Of a DNA stretch of 64,000 bases, positions 55,001 to 63,126 are shown piece after piece. Source of the stretch: Icerya purchasi (Eukaryota; Arthropoda; Insecta; Hemiptera; Monophlebidae); NCBI GenBank assembly GCA_039619475.1, contig CM077116.1, positions 278,767,258-278,831,257 of the forward strand, given 5' to 3'. The position numbers and the translations under genes were made by a program. Position 1 is the first letter of the stretch, and each line of letters begins with the position of its first letter. Under the pieces are notes generated by a model. It did no database searches. It was not told the DNA's origin and worked only from the letters and a program-made list of their open reading frames with translations.

Positions 55001-58000
55001 CGGTTATACGATTAGTCAGCCTTGTAACTAAAGTCAATAGACATCATAGTGTTTTTTGCTGCTGAAATTGACTGAAAAGTTTAAGTGCAGAAGATCGAAC
55101 GGAAAAAAGATGTGCAAAGGTTTCTGCGATATCTTTAGTTTTTGTCGTTAGTATTCCGTTGATTCTTAGTTGCGTCGGGGTACTATTGTTTTTATTAACG
55201 GATTTGGTTTTTCGCCACATAACATGGGCATTCTCGGAGGATTGATGCAGCAAATGAATTCCACGATTCTTGTTTCTTACTGCGAACGAAATCTCGAGCG
55301 GTTGCGATTCATTTCTCAAAAGTGATTAGGTCCTCAAGAATGTCAGTCAGCTTATTTGTTTAAGTGTCCGTTTTCACCCTGCTATCGTCTTCACCACGAG
55401 ACTCGTCTAGTCTGCTTCCATTGTGATAATTTCGGAATTGTCGCGTTGGCTGCTTCTAAAATCGCATCCCTTAGGACGCCTATGTTGGCCTCCAATGACT
55501 CAGATAGTTGGGGAAGAATTGTTACTCTCATCCAATATGCTTCCCAATCTGTTCTACAAAAAACAAAACGCGACAGGAAAACATCAAACCGGTGAAGTTT
55601 TAAGAGGGTATTCTAGTCTAGAAATATGAAAAAATCGAATTTTTTTTTTTTTTGCATAGCCAGATGGTTTATACATTTAAGAAAATATGTCCCTAAAAAG
55701 ATTTTTCAAAATTAAAATTATTTACGGATTTATAGCTATTTTCGTGAAGCGGCAACTAAATCGGCTCAATCGGAGGAGATGAAAAAACAACAGACGGTAG
55801 ACATTCTTCGACTACCTGAGGATAAATCAAACTCTTTTATACATTATATATATATATTTAAAAATCGATTAATTGAAGATCATTTTGCTTGAAACTTTAC
55901 TCGAATCTTTCAAAACTTGAAACGCGTTTTTCTCGAGATTACTTTTTTCAACACGGTTGACATGATATCTCAAGTTCTAATAAACCGATTTACTTGAAAT
56001 TGGGTATGGATCTTCTTTATATGTTCCTCTATAGCTCCTACCAGAATAAAGTCAAAATTTCGATTTTTACTATTTTTAAAAAATTCAGAAAAGTCAAAAA
56101 AACAGGTAAAAAATCAACCTTTTTTTTTTTCAAACAGTCACCATTTGACGAGAATTTTTTTTTCCCTTCTCTGAGATAATGGCTATAACGACATCTTAAC
56201 TAATTAAGAATCTTTTTTTTTTTTTTTTTTTTTTTAGATGACTAAAATGGAATCGTGTCAAACAGGACACGCCCTTATTTTTTACCCCTCCATTTCATCA
56301 GCCCGTAACTTTGTGAATTTTGAATTTTTTTTTTTTGATAATTTTTTGTGTATTCTTAAAACATGAATAAATAAATGGTAAAAAAATGGATAGTAAAAAT
56401 GTTTGTTTTTTTTTATTCAGCTTGAAAAAAACCCCTAAATTCGTGCCTCTAAACTAGAATACCCCCTTAACGTCATTTGAAAACTATTATTAGGAGAAAG
56501 TGGTGGCTCGAACATAGATCATCCGTAGCATGCAGTGAACTTAGGGACCAAAATGCTCGAAAACAAGACTAGATCTATTGTAGCGCGTAAAGTTAAAATG
56601 GGTGGGGGGCGTGACCAGTAACAATGGATCTCTGTTAACCACGATATCAGTTAGTACTCGACCATGTTGGTTTGAAAGTTAAAACCCCCAACGAACATCG
56701 CATTACTCCAGCCTACCAGTGAGGGCATCCATTAGGCTACGAGTTACCTTGTTTCTGGACGGTAAGTAGCAGTTACAGATTTAAAGAAAGGGAATACTAA
56801 CTGGTACAGCTACAGCTTGAAGAAAGATAATGATTGCCAGTTGTCGCGCTAGTAAAGAAGTATGCACCAGCGTCGCCACTCCACCACTCGTTCTCTCACC
56901 GCTTGGGTTATCATACCGAAAGATATTGTAATTCTTCAGTCTGGCTTCTTGTCAGCATCCTCAGCGGTTCCACTGTAAACTAACTTCTTTATTTACCAAA
57001 ACCATTTTCACTTACTGGGATAACAGCTGCAAAGCTTTAACGATTACCGCGGGACAACTGGGAATGTCTTATTGAATATCATTATAATGAGAGATATTTA
57101 TTATCCGCATAGGGTTCATGATTATTTATGTTGTCTGGTGAACTTTGCACCTTTGAAAGTTTATTTAGCTCTATACGTGCGCAATTATTTTTACCTTTGA
57201 TATCATATGAATAAGCCCATTGTTATCCTCAGTACACTTATTGGCGTAGTTTATAAAGTCGGAGTCCGAGCATACATTCTTCATAAATATTTTGAACTCT
57301 TCACAATTCATAAGAAGTTTTGTTATTAAATAAGCGTGCAGCTCCTGTAGCTATTTTTTCTATCTCCATTTTTGTTAAATATAATAACACCGAGGTCATA
57401 ATTTCACGCATTTACTATCTTAGCCCCTTCCTAATATTATTTTTTTGTTGACTCTCGTATAAACATCGAATCACCTGGTAGGAAACCTCATTCGAGTACG
57501 AATTGCGTTCATCTTCCCCTGCAAAATCAATCTATCATCACATAGTATGACGTATTTAACATTCGTCTGACGATTTTTTTATTTACACCGAGCTACTTTA
57601 AAACTAATATATTCGTCTTCTTCGTTACGTTTATCTAAAAATTGTAGATATGATTATTCTCAATAGTTCAAAAAATCCATGTTTCCAGACGCACAGTTAA
57701 ATGTAGAAAAATCAAGCAACCTATATTAAAATTTCATTTTAACAGCTGCCACTGCAATAAATGAGTCTCACTATATTTTATTTAGGCGACTCGTGGTATT
57801 CACATTTAATGCAAAAAGATAAAATATACAGAAATTTGTTAGCTGCTTATTTAAATTTTTATAATATCAAATCAAATTCATCATTCGAATGCATTCATAA
57901 ATTCAAACTAGCTGAATATACTACGACTGATAAAAGTTACATCAATAACTTCCCAATTATATATACATATTTGTCGTAAAATTGACTACGAACCACATTT

Positions 58001-61000
58001 TTACAGATTCCTTTAAAAAATTTTTATTCAATTCTTTTAATTTTTTCAACGTTAAATATATTTTATATTAAGATGTATCGACTGGCATCGTGTTTAACTC
58101 TATAATATAATAAATTTTAACACAATAACTTTTTTTTTTAAATTTCTTAAATTATTAAAGAACAAACTCGTGAACCAAATTTGCTCAAAATTTAATACAA
58201 TAAATTCAATTCCATATTAAATGGCATAAACCGAAAGTAAATGTATTTATTTGTTTAAGCGCTAACGTACGATAAAGTTGCATCTGTGAACAGCATAGAA
58301 AAATTTTTCCACTGATGTATTTTAAAAAAAAAAACAGCGTTCCATTTTTTCCCCCGCAATTAGAACATGTATAGTATTCTCCACTGATATCATACTCAAC
58401 TTCATATTGTAATTAGTTTTTACGAAATAATTAAATTAATTTTTTTTTAAATTGCCTTAAGTTACTCAATATGCAAAATCTAATGGTGGCGATTTCATAT
58501 TAGTACTTATCGAAAGACACATATCAAAAGTAAATAGCATTTATTCAAGCGCAATTATATAAAAAATTTCATTTATCACACACGCACACGGAGTCGTTAA
58601 AAATTTGATTTTTTTTACATTCCTTTTACTATAGAAACACACATAAATGTAATATCAAATTTTGAACTTCGATTTTTTGGATGATTACAATAACATTAAC
58701 CTCCAGAAGATGAACAATAAAATATATTTATCACAATGGAATTACCGAAAAATATATGTGCTTATTAATATTTTCTCATTTATAACTTTAAAATTGTACT
58801 ATTTAAGTCGTGAATAATACTTTACTTAAATTTCCACATAAATCGCCCGCAATGATCACATATTTTGTAGTAGATGGATGTATATTAAGTGCGGTTATTC
58901 GATTGGAAATAATATTTGTCGGATTTTCCCACATTTTACATCCCTTTATAATGGCTTCGTACCTATTGGGGAAAAAAAGGTAATATTTACATCAATTGAA
59001 AATACAAAAAAAAAAAAGGAAATATTTTGTAAGTAACTAAAAAAGATAAAAATTTGAAAAATGTTATCAGAAGAAAATATTAGCACTATTCTAAACATTT
59101 GAATTCCTTAAAGTTGCTGATTTTCTCCATATTGCCGCGTGTATTTCTATTAATTTAGGAAAACGAAAAAATGCACCTAACCAGTCAAGCGGAACTACTG
59201 CCAAGATTCCTTAACACTCCAATCTTTTCATCGAAAATAAATGTTTAAAAAAAAAAAAAAAAAAAGATTTATCTATAAACTATTTAAAATGATAATTTTA
59301 TCGTAATTTACTTTCAAATAATATATTTTAATTAGATTCGTAATACCCGAAGAACATTTTTAAAGCATCAAAATAATCCAAAAAGAATTCAAAACTTTAT
59401 TCCATGAAAACCGTCAATTTCGCAGTCCTCAGCTAGTTCTAACAACCATAAAAAATGCAAAATACATGAGTAATAAAGTTTCAATTGTTACTATTATTTC
59501 AAAACCTATCATCGTGATAATAAATTTTTAATTTATCTATTGAAAATTATACGCAAGCACTGAACTGTCCAATGATTTTTTAAATATTATCCAAAGAATA
59601 AGTTAAATACCAAAAATAACTGCTTACTCTGAGAGTGAACACGTTGATAAATCTGTGCTATAAACGAACTCTTCACCTTCATCATTATCATCTAGAAAAA
59701 TTTGTTTATCTTCTTCTTCTTCAAATTGCATAGGTAAACTGTCTGTAATAATTAGCACCAATTTATTAAAGCTGTACACTACCAACAATTGATTAGTAAA
59801 ACTAATTTGAAAAATGATTAAAAGTAAAAATAACATTAAGAAAATAAAATTGTGCAATTCAATGAAAATTTAAAAATGTAAAATAAAAATGTTAGATAAT
59901 TCAGAGAAGATAGAGGAAACAAAAGACCGAAAGATATTACTTAAGAAAGAAAAGAGTGAGGAACAAACAGATAGCAGAGTTGAGGTTCGTTTGTGATATG
60001 ATCGTAATATGCGGGGCAGTTAGTATCCGCACACCGTTGTTAATAATGTTAAAAATAAGATCTGTACTTCGACTAATTTTGAAACACGTGTTGTAGTTTG
60101 AATTTAATTTGACTTCTCATCTCGAAGCCTTGCTTAAAAGTCATTTAGTAAAAATTTAATATAGTCTGTCAAGTGAAAGAAGTCCGTTCGTAAAACAGCC
60201 GAAACGCACTGACATCACGAAATCAAGGAACCTCAGCAGATTAACCTTCAGACCATCACGTATCAGATATAACACTGTCTGTGTTAAACACCACGTGATC
60301 TGTCTGGATCAGAATAAGTTGAAAAAAAAAGAACAAAGATAAAACAAAAACTAGGTTACTGCTTCCGAGAATGGGAGAAATAACAAGAGAGGGTGGCAAT
60401 ATGATTTTTTTCGGTAATATTGAAATACGCGTCAACTGTCAATACGCGCCCTGTTACTAGTACGCTACTTTGAGAAACACTCCTGTTCGGCAACGAAACT
60501 CGAACGGACTTCTTTCGCTTGACAGACTATATATCATAAAAAATACTTAAAAAAAAAAAAAGAAAAAAGAAAAAAAAACTTAAAGATTATGATTTCACTA
60601 CTTATGATCGCCATTCGGGAGAATTTAGTTTGCAACCCGTTCAGAAAAATCAAGGTTTGGAACAGCTCCTAGAGCTTTTTCCTCGTAACTCACGGATAAA
60701 TCATATTCAAAAATACCGAATGTAAGATTTTTTTATAAAATAACTTAAATAAATATTTAAAAAAGAAACTCACGATCTCACTGTTCAGTAAAATGACAAC
60801 CAAGTACTTGTCACAAAATAAAAAAACAGAATTATAAAAAACTGTATTTCGATAATGATAGCGCAGATCCGTTCTACAGCGATTCAAAAATGTGGCGATG
60901 AATTTTAAAAAAAAGCTAAAACTAACGTTGCATAAAATAGCTACGACGAAGATTAGAAGTTAGTTGGTGTTTCAATAAATTGAGCTCTGATTCTCCGTGA

Positions 61001-63126
61001 ATACTATTTTGCTCACAATGAGAAATGTGTACACACACTCATACCCAAAAATAAAATTAGAAAAACCGCCTACTGGCGATAAAATTGCTGCGCGCGTCAA
61101 AATAGAAAAATTAAAAATTCGTGTAATTATAATTTTGGATCCATTAAAGGTAAAAAATTCACCATCATCTGAGAATACTGAGTTCCTATTACTGGTCACT
61201 AAATTGACGTACTTTATAATCATTTCATCGATGCTTTTCATCAGAAACTCTTAATCACCCTTTAGTAAATCTTTTTAACGTCAATTATAATAACATTATC
61301 ACTGTTTTATTTTTTTCATTTTAAAGAGTAAAATAATATCGGAAATTAAAGATTTCATCTATCTTGACTTTACATTTCCATTTCATAGAGGTAATTTGTA
61401 AGTCTCGATCATCTATGTATCAGTTCGAGAAATATGCAAATAATGTCTTAAGCGATTAAATTAACGGTACAATTCTATCACCGCACAAAGTGAATTTAAA
61501 AAGTTTTAAAATTAATCAAAAAGGCGCAAAATCAACGAAAAAGTAAAAGACAAAGAAACAATGCATGCTGGTTTATAAGATTTAGAATTAAAAGATTATA
61601 GAAATATGACGAAAAATTATTGAGAAATATCCAAAATATTTAATATTTGTTTTTACAACATCCTTAAGAAAATAAAATTATTCGCCGGTGAATTTATTAA
61701 CGAAAATATTTGAATATAATGTATTCGAAAAAGAAGAAGTATGATTTAGCACTTTTAAAGCGGAAATAACTGAAGTTCTGAGAAATAATTTAAAAAATAA
61801 GGAATAATTGAATAATTACTTGTATCATTCATTACTACTTTTATGCTACGTAATAAAAGTAGTATAATTTAAAGTAATGAAATTCCAATAAACCGAAAGT
61901 AATTTTTAATAATAATTTTTGAACACTTCGTTTCCTCCCTGTAAATATTAATTATATCTACCTAGAAATTAAAATAAAATGTAAGAAATCCGACGGAAAT
62001 GATTCAGATTTTAAAGTGTTATTAGCTCCATAAGTTGAAGAATAAAGCATGCTTTGCGAACTACATTTGCACAAAAACTCTCCCAGCTATTATAACAAAT
62101 TCCTAGTCTTATGGTTAAAAATTGATGAAAATTTATTTGATTAAATATTTTTTTCCTGTAATAGAATTATTCTACAAACATACATTGCTAGAACATACTT
62201 CATAATTTTGAACTATTAGTTGAATAATAAAAAAATTATAAACACATTAAACAACTAGTAACAGAATGTTTTGTCACATCTTCATTAACCTCACGCAAGA
62301 GTTAAACAGTCGAATATCAAACGTTCTTTTCTACTAAAGTTAAAAATTTATGCTTACAAACTGGATAAAAATACTGATCAACTATACTAATAACTCGTAA
62401 TTTACATGACATTGCATGATTATTTAAAATTAAATGTTAAACGCCCATAAATTCTATTAGTTAAATAATAAATGAATATTATAATCTAATAATAAATAAC
62501 CATAATTTATAATTCTTAGCTATGGAAAGTCTATCCCAAACCTTCGTCAGATGTCCTCTGACTGATGGCCGAAAATGTTTCGAGAGATAAGTACCTGTTT
62601 ATAACATATTTTAGTAATTCGTTATCGAATTATAATATTAATTTATTTATAAAATTAATTTCTGTTTGCAAAAAAGTATAAGTAGTGTTTTAATACCGAT
62701 AAGGTCAAACAAAAACTAATAACGCGTAACATATAAATACCATCTATAATAAAATTACCCAAAATGTGAAAAATAACAAAAACAGTGATGAGCTATTAGG
62801 TTATTTATCGAGACATGATTATTTCTTTGCTTCTTGTAAATTTTACCATTCCCAAACTTTAGAACAACGTGCAATTAAACGAACACATGTTATATGCATA
62901 AATATATGCAAGTGTATAAGTGCATGTTGATGTTTATTTCAAATAAAACGTAATGTATGTTAACAAACCACTATTATTTCTAAAGTGCCCATTTTCTTCA
63001 GGCAATTCTACAGAAAACGGAACTTGACTCTCGTTACTACTACCATTATTATTACTGTTAAACAACTTCTTTCCCATAAGTTGTAAATAATCGGTGGCAT
63101 CATTTTCTTTATTTTCTGAGTATTTT
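36946..63126 (-). CDS. WDR76: WDR76-like WD40 protein gene, nine exons resolved
   Basis: A host gene on the minus strand. Exons in order: 62969-63126, 59628-59742, 58826-58962, 51532-51692, 51267-51360, 48974-49109, 44462-44667, 38735-38856, 36946-37137. All eight junctions have GT/AG boundaries and compatible phases, which would be unlikely by chance. The product is a C-terminal WD40 propeller preceded by an acidic N-terminal region. Its blades line up with WDR76 of vertebrates, including the HPSTTKYVIIAGD, WDIRN, VGSMSVPKRIEIY and LLVGGNAAGEMHVF stretches. WDR76 (yeast Cmr1) is a nuclear DDB1-CUL4-associated protein linked to DNA damage handling; that role is known for the family, not shown here. 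The start codon is not found and probably lies upstream of 63126, perhaps outside the window. Introns total over 25 kb and are full of transposons. Confidence 0.85.
37138..38734 (-). other. WDR76-like intron with a hAT-type end
   Basis: AT-rich intron. At 37923 the plus strand reads CAGTGGCGGATCCATGGGGG followed by a C run, a hAT-type terminus related to the MITE at 4359. I did not find its other end. A (TA)n run lies at 38195-38213. Confidence 0.6.
38735..38856 (-). CDS. WDR76: WDR76-like gene, exon 8 of those found
   Basis: Acceptor ATAAATAG, donor GTTAGT after PKR. It encodes EISKIRHDSNIYPRLSPF, RAQWLHNRED and HVGSMSVPKR, matching the WDR76 segment IRHNT...VGSM..PRR. Two bases complete a Thr codon with the previous exon; it ends in phase 0. 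The donor GTTAGT is weaker than consensus, but an alternative GTATCA four bases downstream would break the phase with the next exon. Confidence 0.82.
39610..41019 (-). mobile_element. piggyBac-like element, internally shortened
   Basis: Flanked on both sides by TTAA (39606-39609 and 41020-41023). Left end CCATTGTGTTCGCACCCGGG and the reverse complement of the right end CCCTTGTGTTCGCACCC form the terminal inverted repeat. A subterminal motif GAGTACCCACC near 39810 recurs inverted near 40960. At 1.41 kb it is shorter than autonomous elements (over 2 kb). It sits in the intron between the WDR76-like exons at 38735 and 44462. Confidence 0.85.
39940..40480 (-). pseudogene. piggyBac transposase, C-terminal part
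   Basis: The minus-strand frame at 40054-40410 has DQMCTRYTTQRRTLRWPVAM and FFNMLDISSLASHLIYYEYN, the typical DQxxxxYTxxRRTRRWP region after the third catalytic Asp of piggyBac transposases. It continues with RRLFMRQLNEELAKP. After a stop, the C-terminal cysteine-rich zinc-binding domain is recognisable in another frame: TCCDCNKPVCDEHATSF and KCHECRG. The catalytic DDD core upstream is not recognisable, so the copy is dead. Confidence 0.82.
41024..42300. other. WDR76-like intron, no feature recognised
   Basis: AT-rich intron sequence. No coding motif or repeat ends seen. Confidence 0.5.
42304..43088 (+). mobile_element. PIF/Harbinger-like element, internally deleted
   Basis: Imperfect terminal inverted repeats: left AGCCCGCCACGCACGTACGG, right (reverse-complemented) AGCCTGCTATACACGTACGG. 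The 3-bp flank AAT occurs at 42301-42303 and 43089-43091; 3-bp target duplications are a Harbinger trait. A transposase remnant lies inside. Subterminal motifs GCGCGCAAGTC recur near 42898 and 43047. Confidence 0.68.
42563..42754 (+). pseudogene. Harbinger (HARBI1-like) transposase N-terminal remnant
   Basis: The frame contains YLLSLLRSNLIKKHTVMKEA and MSAEERFIA, matching the conserved segment of HARBI1-like transposases that reads YLLxLVxPxIxKxDTxMRExISxEERL. The sequence then departs from the family. No DDE core is present. Confidence 0.66.
43092..44461. other. WDR76-like intron, no gene recognised
   Basis: A 127-codon minus-strand frame at 43548-43931 has no motif I know. Its overlap with another open frame at 43771-44016 on the same strand suggests chance. 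A T run lies at 44224-44245. Confidence 0.4.
44462..44667 (-). CDS. WDR76: WDR76-like gene, exon 7 of those found
   Basis: Acceptor TTATAG, donor GTAAGT. It encodes EVSIWDIRNTSTKKPDPLSK, then SFFSSTGDRIVVTCNDYYVR and IINSENLANP. It contains a WDXR motif (WDIR), the DDB1-binding box of DCAF proteins. One base at each end joins neighbouring exons (Gly upstream, Thr downstream). Confidence 0.87.
44668..45230. other. WDR76-like intron, no feature recognised
   Basis: AT-rich intron sequence next to the palindrome. Nothing supportable. Confidence 0.5.
45440..45740 (-). repeat. tRNA-derived SINE, copy 1 (left palindrome arm)
   Basis: The tRNA-like head (45666-45739, minus strand) contains an A-box-like TAGCCTAGTTGCCAGAG and a B-box-like GAGTTCTAGCCCG, as in RNA polymerase III promoters. 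A unique body follows. Compare the copies at 46021 and 52550. The outer boundary is approximate. Confidence 0.7.
46021..46320 (+). repeat. tRNA-derived SINE, copy 2 (right palindrome arm)
   Basis: Inverted partner of copy 1. The tRNA-like head is at 46021-46093, starting in the (TA)n tract. The body boundary is approximate. Confidence 0.7.
46386..47471 (-). mobile_element. Tc1/mariner-type element with about 400-bp inverted ends
   Basis: Termini CAGGGTGATTATAATTAAA and, inverted, CAGGGTGATTGTAATTAAA are flanked by TA (46384-46385 and 47472-47473). The inverted arms are about 400 bp (46386-46785 and 47073-47471) and make up most of the 1086-bp element. The central 290 bp carry the end of a transposase. 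The first 145 bp of the left arm double as the outer end of the palindrome at 45231-46530. Confidence 0.83.
46786..47041 (-). pseudogene. Tc1/mariner transposase, C-terminal end only
   Basis: The minus strand reads WPSRSPDLNPCNFWLWGYLK, DVVFSASIASLAELLNVTPE and FRSAVEHAVS, then a stop at 46884-46886, with the frame continuing FQLVCRKRW. The SPDLNPCxFWLWG block holds the region of the last catalytic acidic residue in Tc1/mariner-superfamily transposases. Everything upstream is missing. Confidence 0.8.
47474..48214. other. WDR76-like intron, no feature recognised
   Basis: Less AT-rich than its surroundings, but I find no open frame with motifs and no repeat ends. Confidence 0.45.
48215..48475 (+). 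repeat. Dispersed repeat, copy A (Helitron-like end)
   Basis: Begins TCTTAGGCTACCCCCCATTC after an A. It contains repeated ATGTCCCAATTTTATGTAACG units; one 33-bp unit is duplicated here but not in copy B. It matches the reverse complement of 52068-52285 closely. A 5'-TC start and a GC-rich hairpin (GGGGCGCAGCCCC at 48567) downstream hint at a Helitron-type non-autonomous element, unproven. Confidence 0.75.
48560..48620. other. GC-rich hairpins and (TA)n tract
   Basis: AAGGGGCGCAGCCCCTT and GGCCAAAGTGGCC form two adjacent small stems, followed by (TA)n at 48604-48620. They could be the end of the dispersed repeat starting at 48223. Confidence 0.5.
48974..49109 (-). CDS. WDR76: WDR76-like gene, exon 6 of those found
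   Basis: Acceptor TTTCAAG, donor GTGAGC. It encodes NGEVSVIDLRENTVHCRF, KCHDKSVRTVQSHPVHDY and CFMTSSSS, a complete WD-like blade with the conserved HP. It joins the previous exon through a Gly codon split 1+2 and the next through a Gly split 2+1. Confidence 0.85.
49110..51266 (-). other. WDR76-like intron, no feature recognised
   Basis: AT-rich intron between two well-phased exons. I see no transposon ends. It is the longest intron part I could not break down. Confidence 0.5.
51267..51360 (-). CDS. WDR76: WDR76-like gene, exon 5 of those found
   Basis: Acceptor ATTTTAG, donor GTAAGA. It encodes VFSTSTKAFQTTKRY, HTTWHDEFDYYLYVAL. Phase 0 at the start, one base left over at the end. It corresponds to the FxxFDFL segment between two blades in vertebrate WDR76, where conservation is low, so support is mainly from phase and neighbours. 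Confidence 0.78.
51532..51692 (-). CDS. WDR76: WDR76-like gene, exon 4 of those found
   Basis: Acceptor TTTCTGCAG, donor GTCAAT (weak). It encodes LLDMKSKTGLSFRPHTMNVT, CVSFSKRDAFKFYSTSHEGI and VRCADINTETFDK, matching the HxxPVSCLxFSP...SYDGTLRCGD region of WDR76. Two leading bases complete a Ser codon from the previous exon. It ends in phase 0. Confidence 0.87.
52068..52285 (-). repeat. Dispersed repeat, copy B (inverted to copy A)
   Basis: Inverted partner of 48215-48475, about 3.6 kb away, with the C-rich tip (CGAATGGGGGGGTAGCC) at 52257-52273. The two copies face outward around WDR76-like exons 48974, 51267 and 51532. Confidence 0.75.
52550..52792 (-). repeat. tRNA-derived SINE, copy 3
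   Basis: The tRNA-like head (52717-52792, minus strand) has GATGGCCTAATTGCTAGAG (A box) and GAGTTCGATCCTGG (B box, closest to consensus of the three copies). The body shares TGCAGTGCCGTGTGTGTCTG with the palindrome copies in diverged form. It lies in the 7.1-kb intron of the WDR76-like gene. Confidence 0.75.
53344..53427. repeat. 84-bp perfect AT-rich palindrome
   Basis: ATTTTTTAATAACAAACAAA at 53344 is matched by its reverse complement ending at 53427, and complementarity continues to the centre near 53385. It is an almost uninterrupted inverted repeat with virtually no loop. Confidence 0.85.
53810..57010 (-). pseudogene. Jockey-type LINE, degenerate
   Basis: Minus-strand fragments in LINE order. 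Endonuclease: SLQWN, then YNIFRYDNPSGERTSGGVAT and LVHTSLLARQLA, QAVAVPVSIPF, GRVLTDIVVNRDPLLLVTPP (about 56990-56560). Pre-RT: AHVMWRKTKSVNKNNSTPTQ and RINGILTTKTKDIAETFAHL (55044-55319). RT: LCAVFFALEKEFDCVSGQHL and LRRYILNYLSERRIQTGM, with the active site degraded to YVDD (54371-54694). Thumb: AKPTWKPFTSQLRAKSCQ (53963-54184). It ends at an A tract (53811-53820) without RNase H. Many stops and frameshifts; split by the MITE at 55604-56466. I see no ORF1. Confidence 0.78.
55604..56466. mobile_element. Non-autonomous Kolobok-like element (TTAA-flanked)
   Basis: Flanked by TTAA (55600-55603 and 56467-56470). Ends share GGGTATTCTAGT(C/T)TAGA, with the same TTAA-G-rich-TAT layout as the element at 23243. 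Internally, AAACGCGTTTTTCTCGAGAT and ATATCTCAAGTTCT (about 55920-55980) match the reverse complement of 23750-23805 in that element. No transposase. It is inserted in the jockey relic, so it is younger than that copy. Confidence 0.72.
57011..58825. other. WDR76-like intron, no gene recognised
   Basis: May include the undetected 5' part of the jockey relic up to about 57400. Otherwise AT-rich without features. Confidence 0.4.
58826..58962 (-). CDS. WDR76: WDR76-like gene, exon 3 of those found
   Basis: Acceptor CCAATAG, donor GTAAAG. It encodes YEAIIKGCKMWENPTNI, SNRITALNIHPSTTKYVIIA and GDLCGNL, the first blade, equivalent to the NRIYSLAIHPS...GAKFGQVGLWD region in vertebrates. Phase 1 base at each end, compatible with both neighbours. 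Confidence 0.85.
59628..59742 (-). CDS. WDR76: WDR76-like gene, exon 2 of those found
   Basis: Acceptor TTATTACAG, donor GTAAGC. It encodes SLPMQFEEEEDKQIFLDD, NDEGEEFVYSTDLSTCSLSE, a strongly acidic pre-propeller segment. Conservation cannot be judged; the call rests on good splice signals and phases (two bases at each end) matching both neighbours. Confidence 0.72.
60164..60527. mobile_element. TA-flanked MITE
   Basis: Terminal inverted repeats of about 30 bp (GTCTGTCAAGTGAAAGAAGT at the left; GTCTGTCAAGCGAAAGAAGT at the right, reverse-complemented), flanked by TA at 60162-60163 and 60528-60529. Length 364 bp, no coding capacity. A Tc1/mariner-derived MITE is likely. It lies in the intron between the exons at 59628 and 62969. 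Confidence 0.78.
60530..62968. other. WDR76-like intron, no gene recognised
   Basis: Short open frames on both strands at 60972-61254 overlap and have no motif or splice support. CTGATGGCCGAAAATGTTTC at 62562 resembles the core motif in the fold-back at 6198. Confidence 0.4.
62969..63126 (-). CDS. WDR76: WDR76-like gene, candidate upstream exon
   Basis: Polypyrimidine tract and acceptor TTTTTTAG above 63126; donor GTTTGT after NNS. It encodes KYSENKENDATDYLQLMGKK, LFNSNNNGSSNESQVPFSV and ELPEENGHFRNN. Composition suits a disordered N-terminal region, and the phase (one base left, completed to Asp) fits the exon at 59628. The leading single base demands another exon upstream. Support is from splicing logic only. 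Confidence 0.52.

Noticed and set aside
60600..60720. Possible extra WDR76-like exon on the minus strand (DLSVSYEEKALGAVPNLDF)
   Set aside because: No phase-compatible acceptor and donor pair found, and no similarity I can recognise to WDR76.
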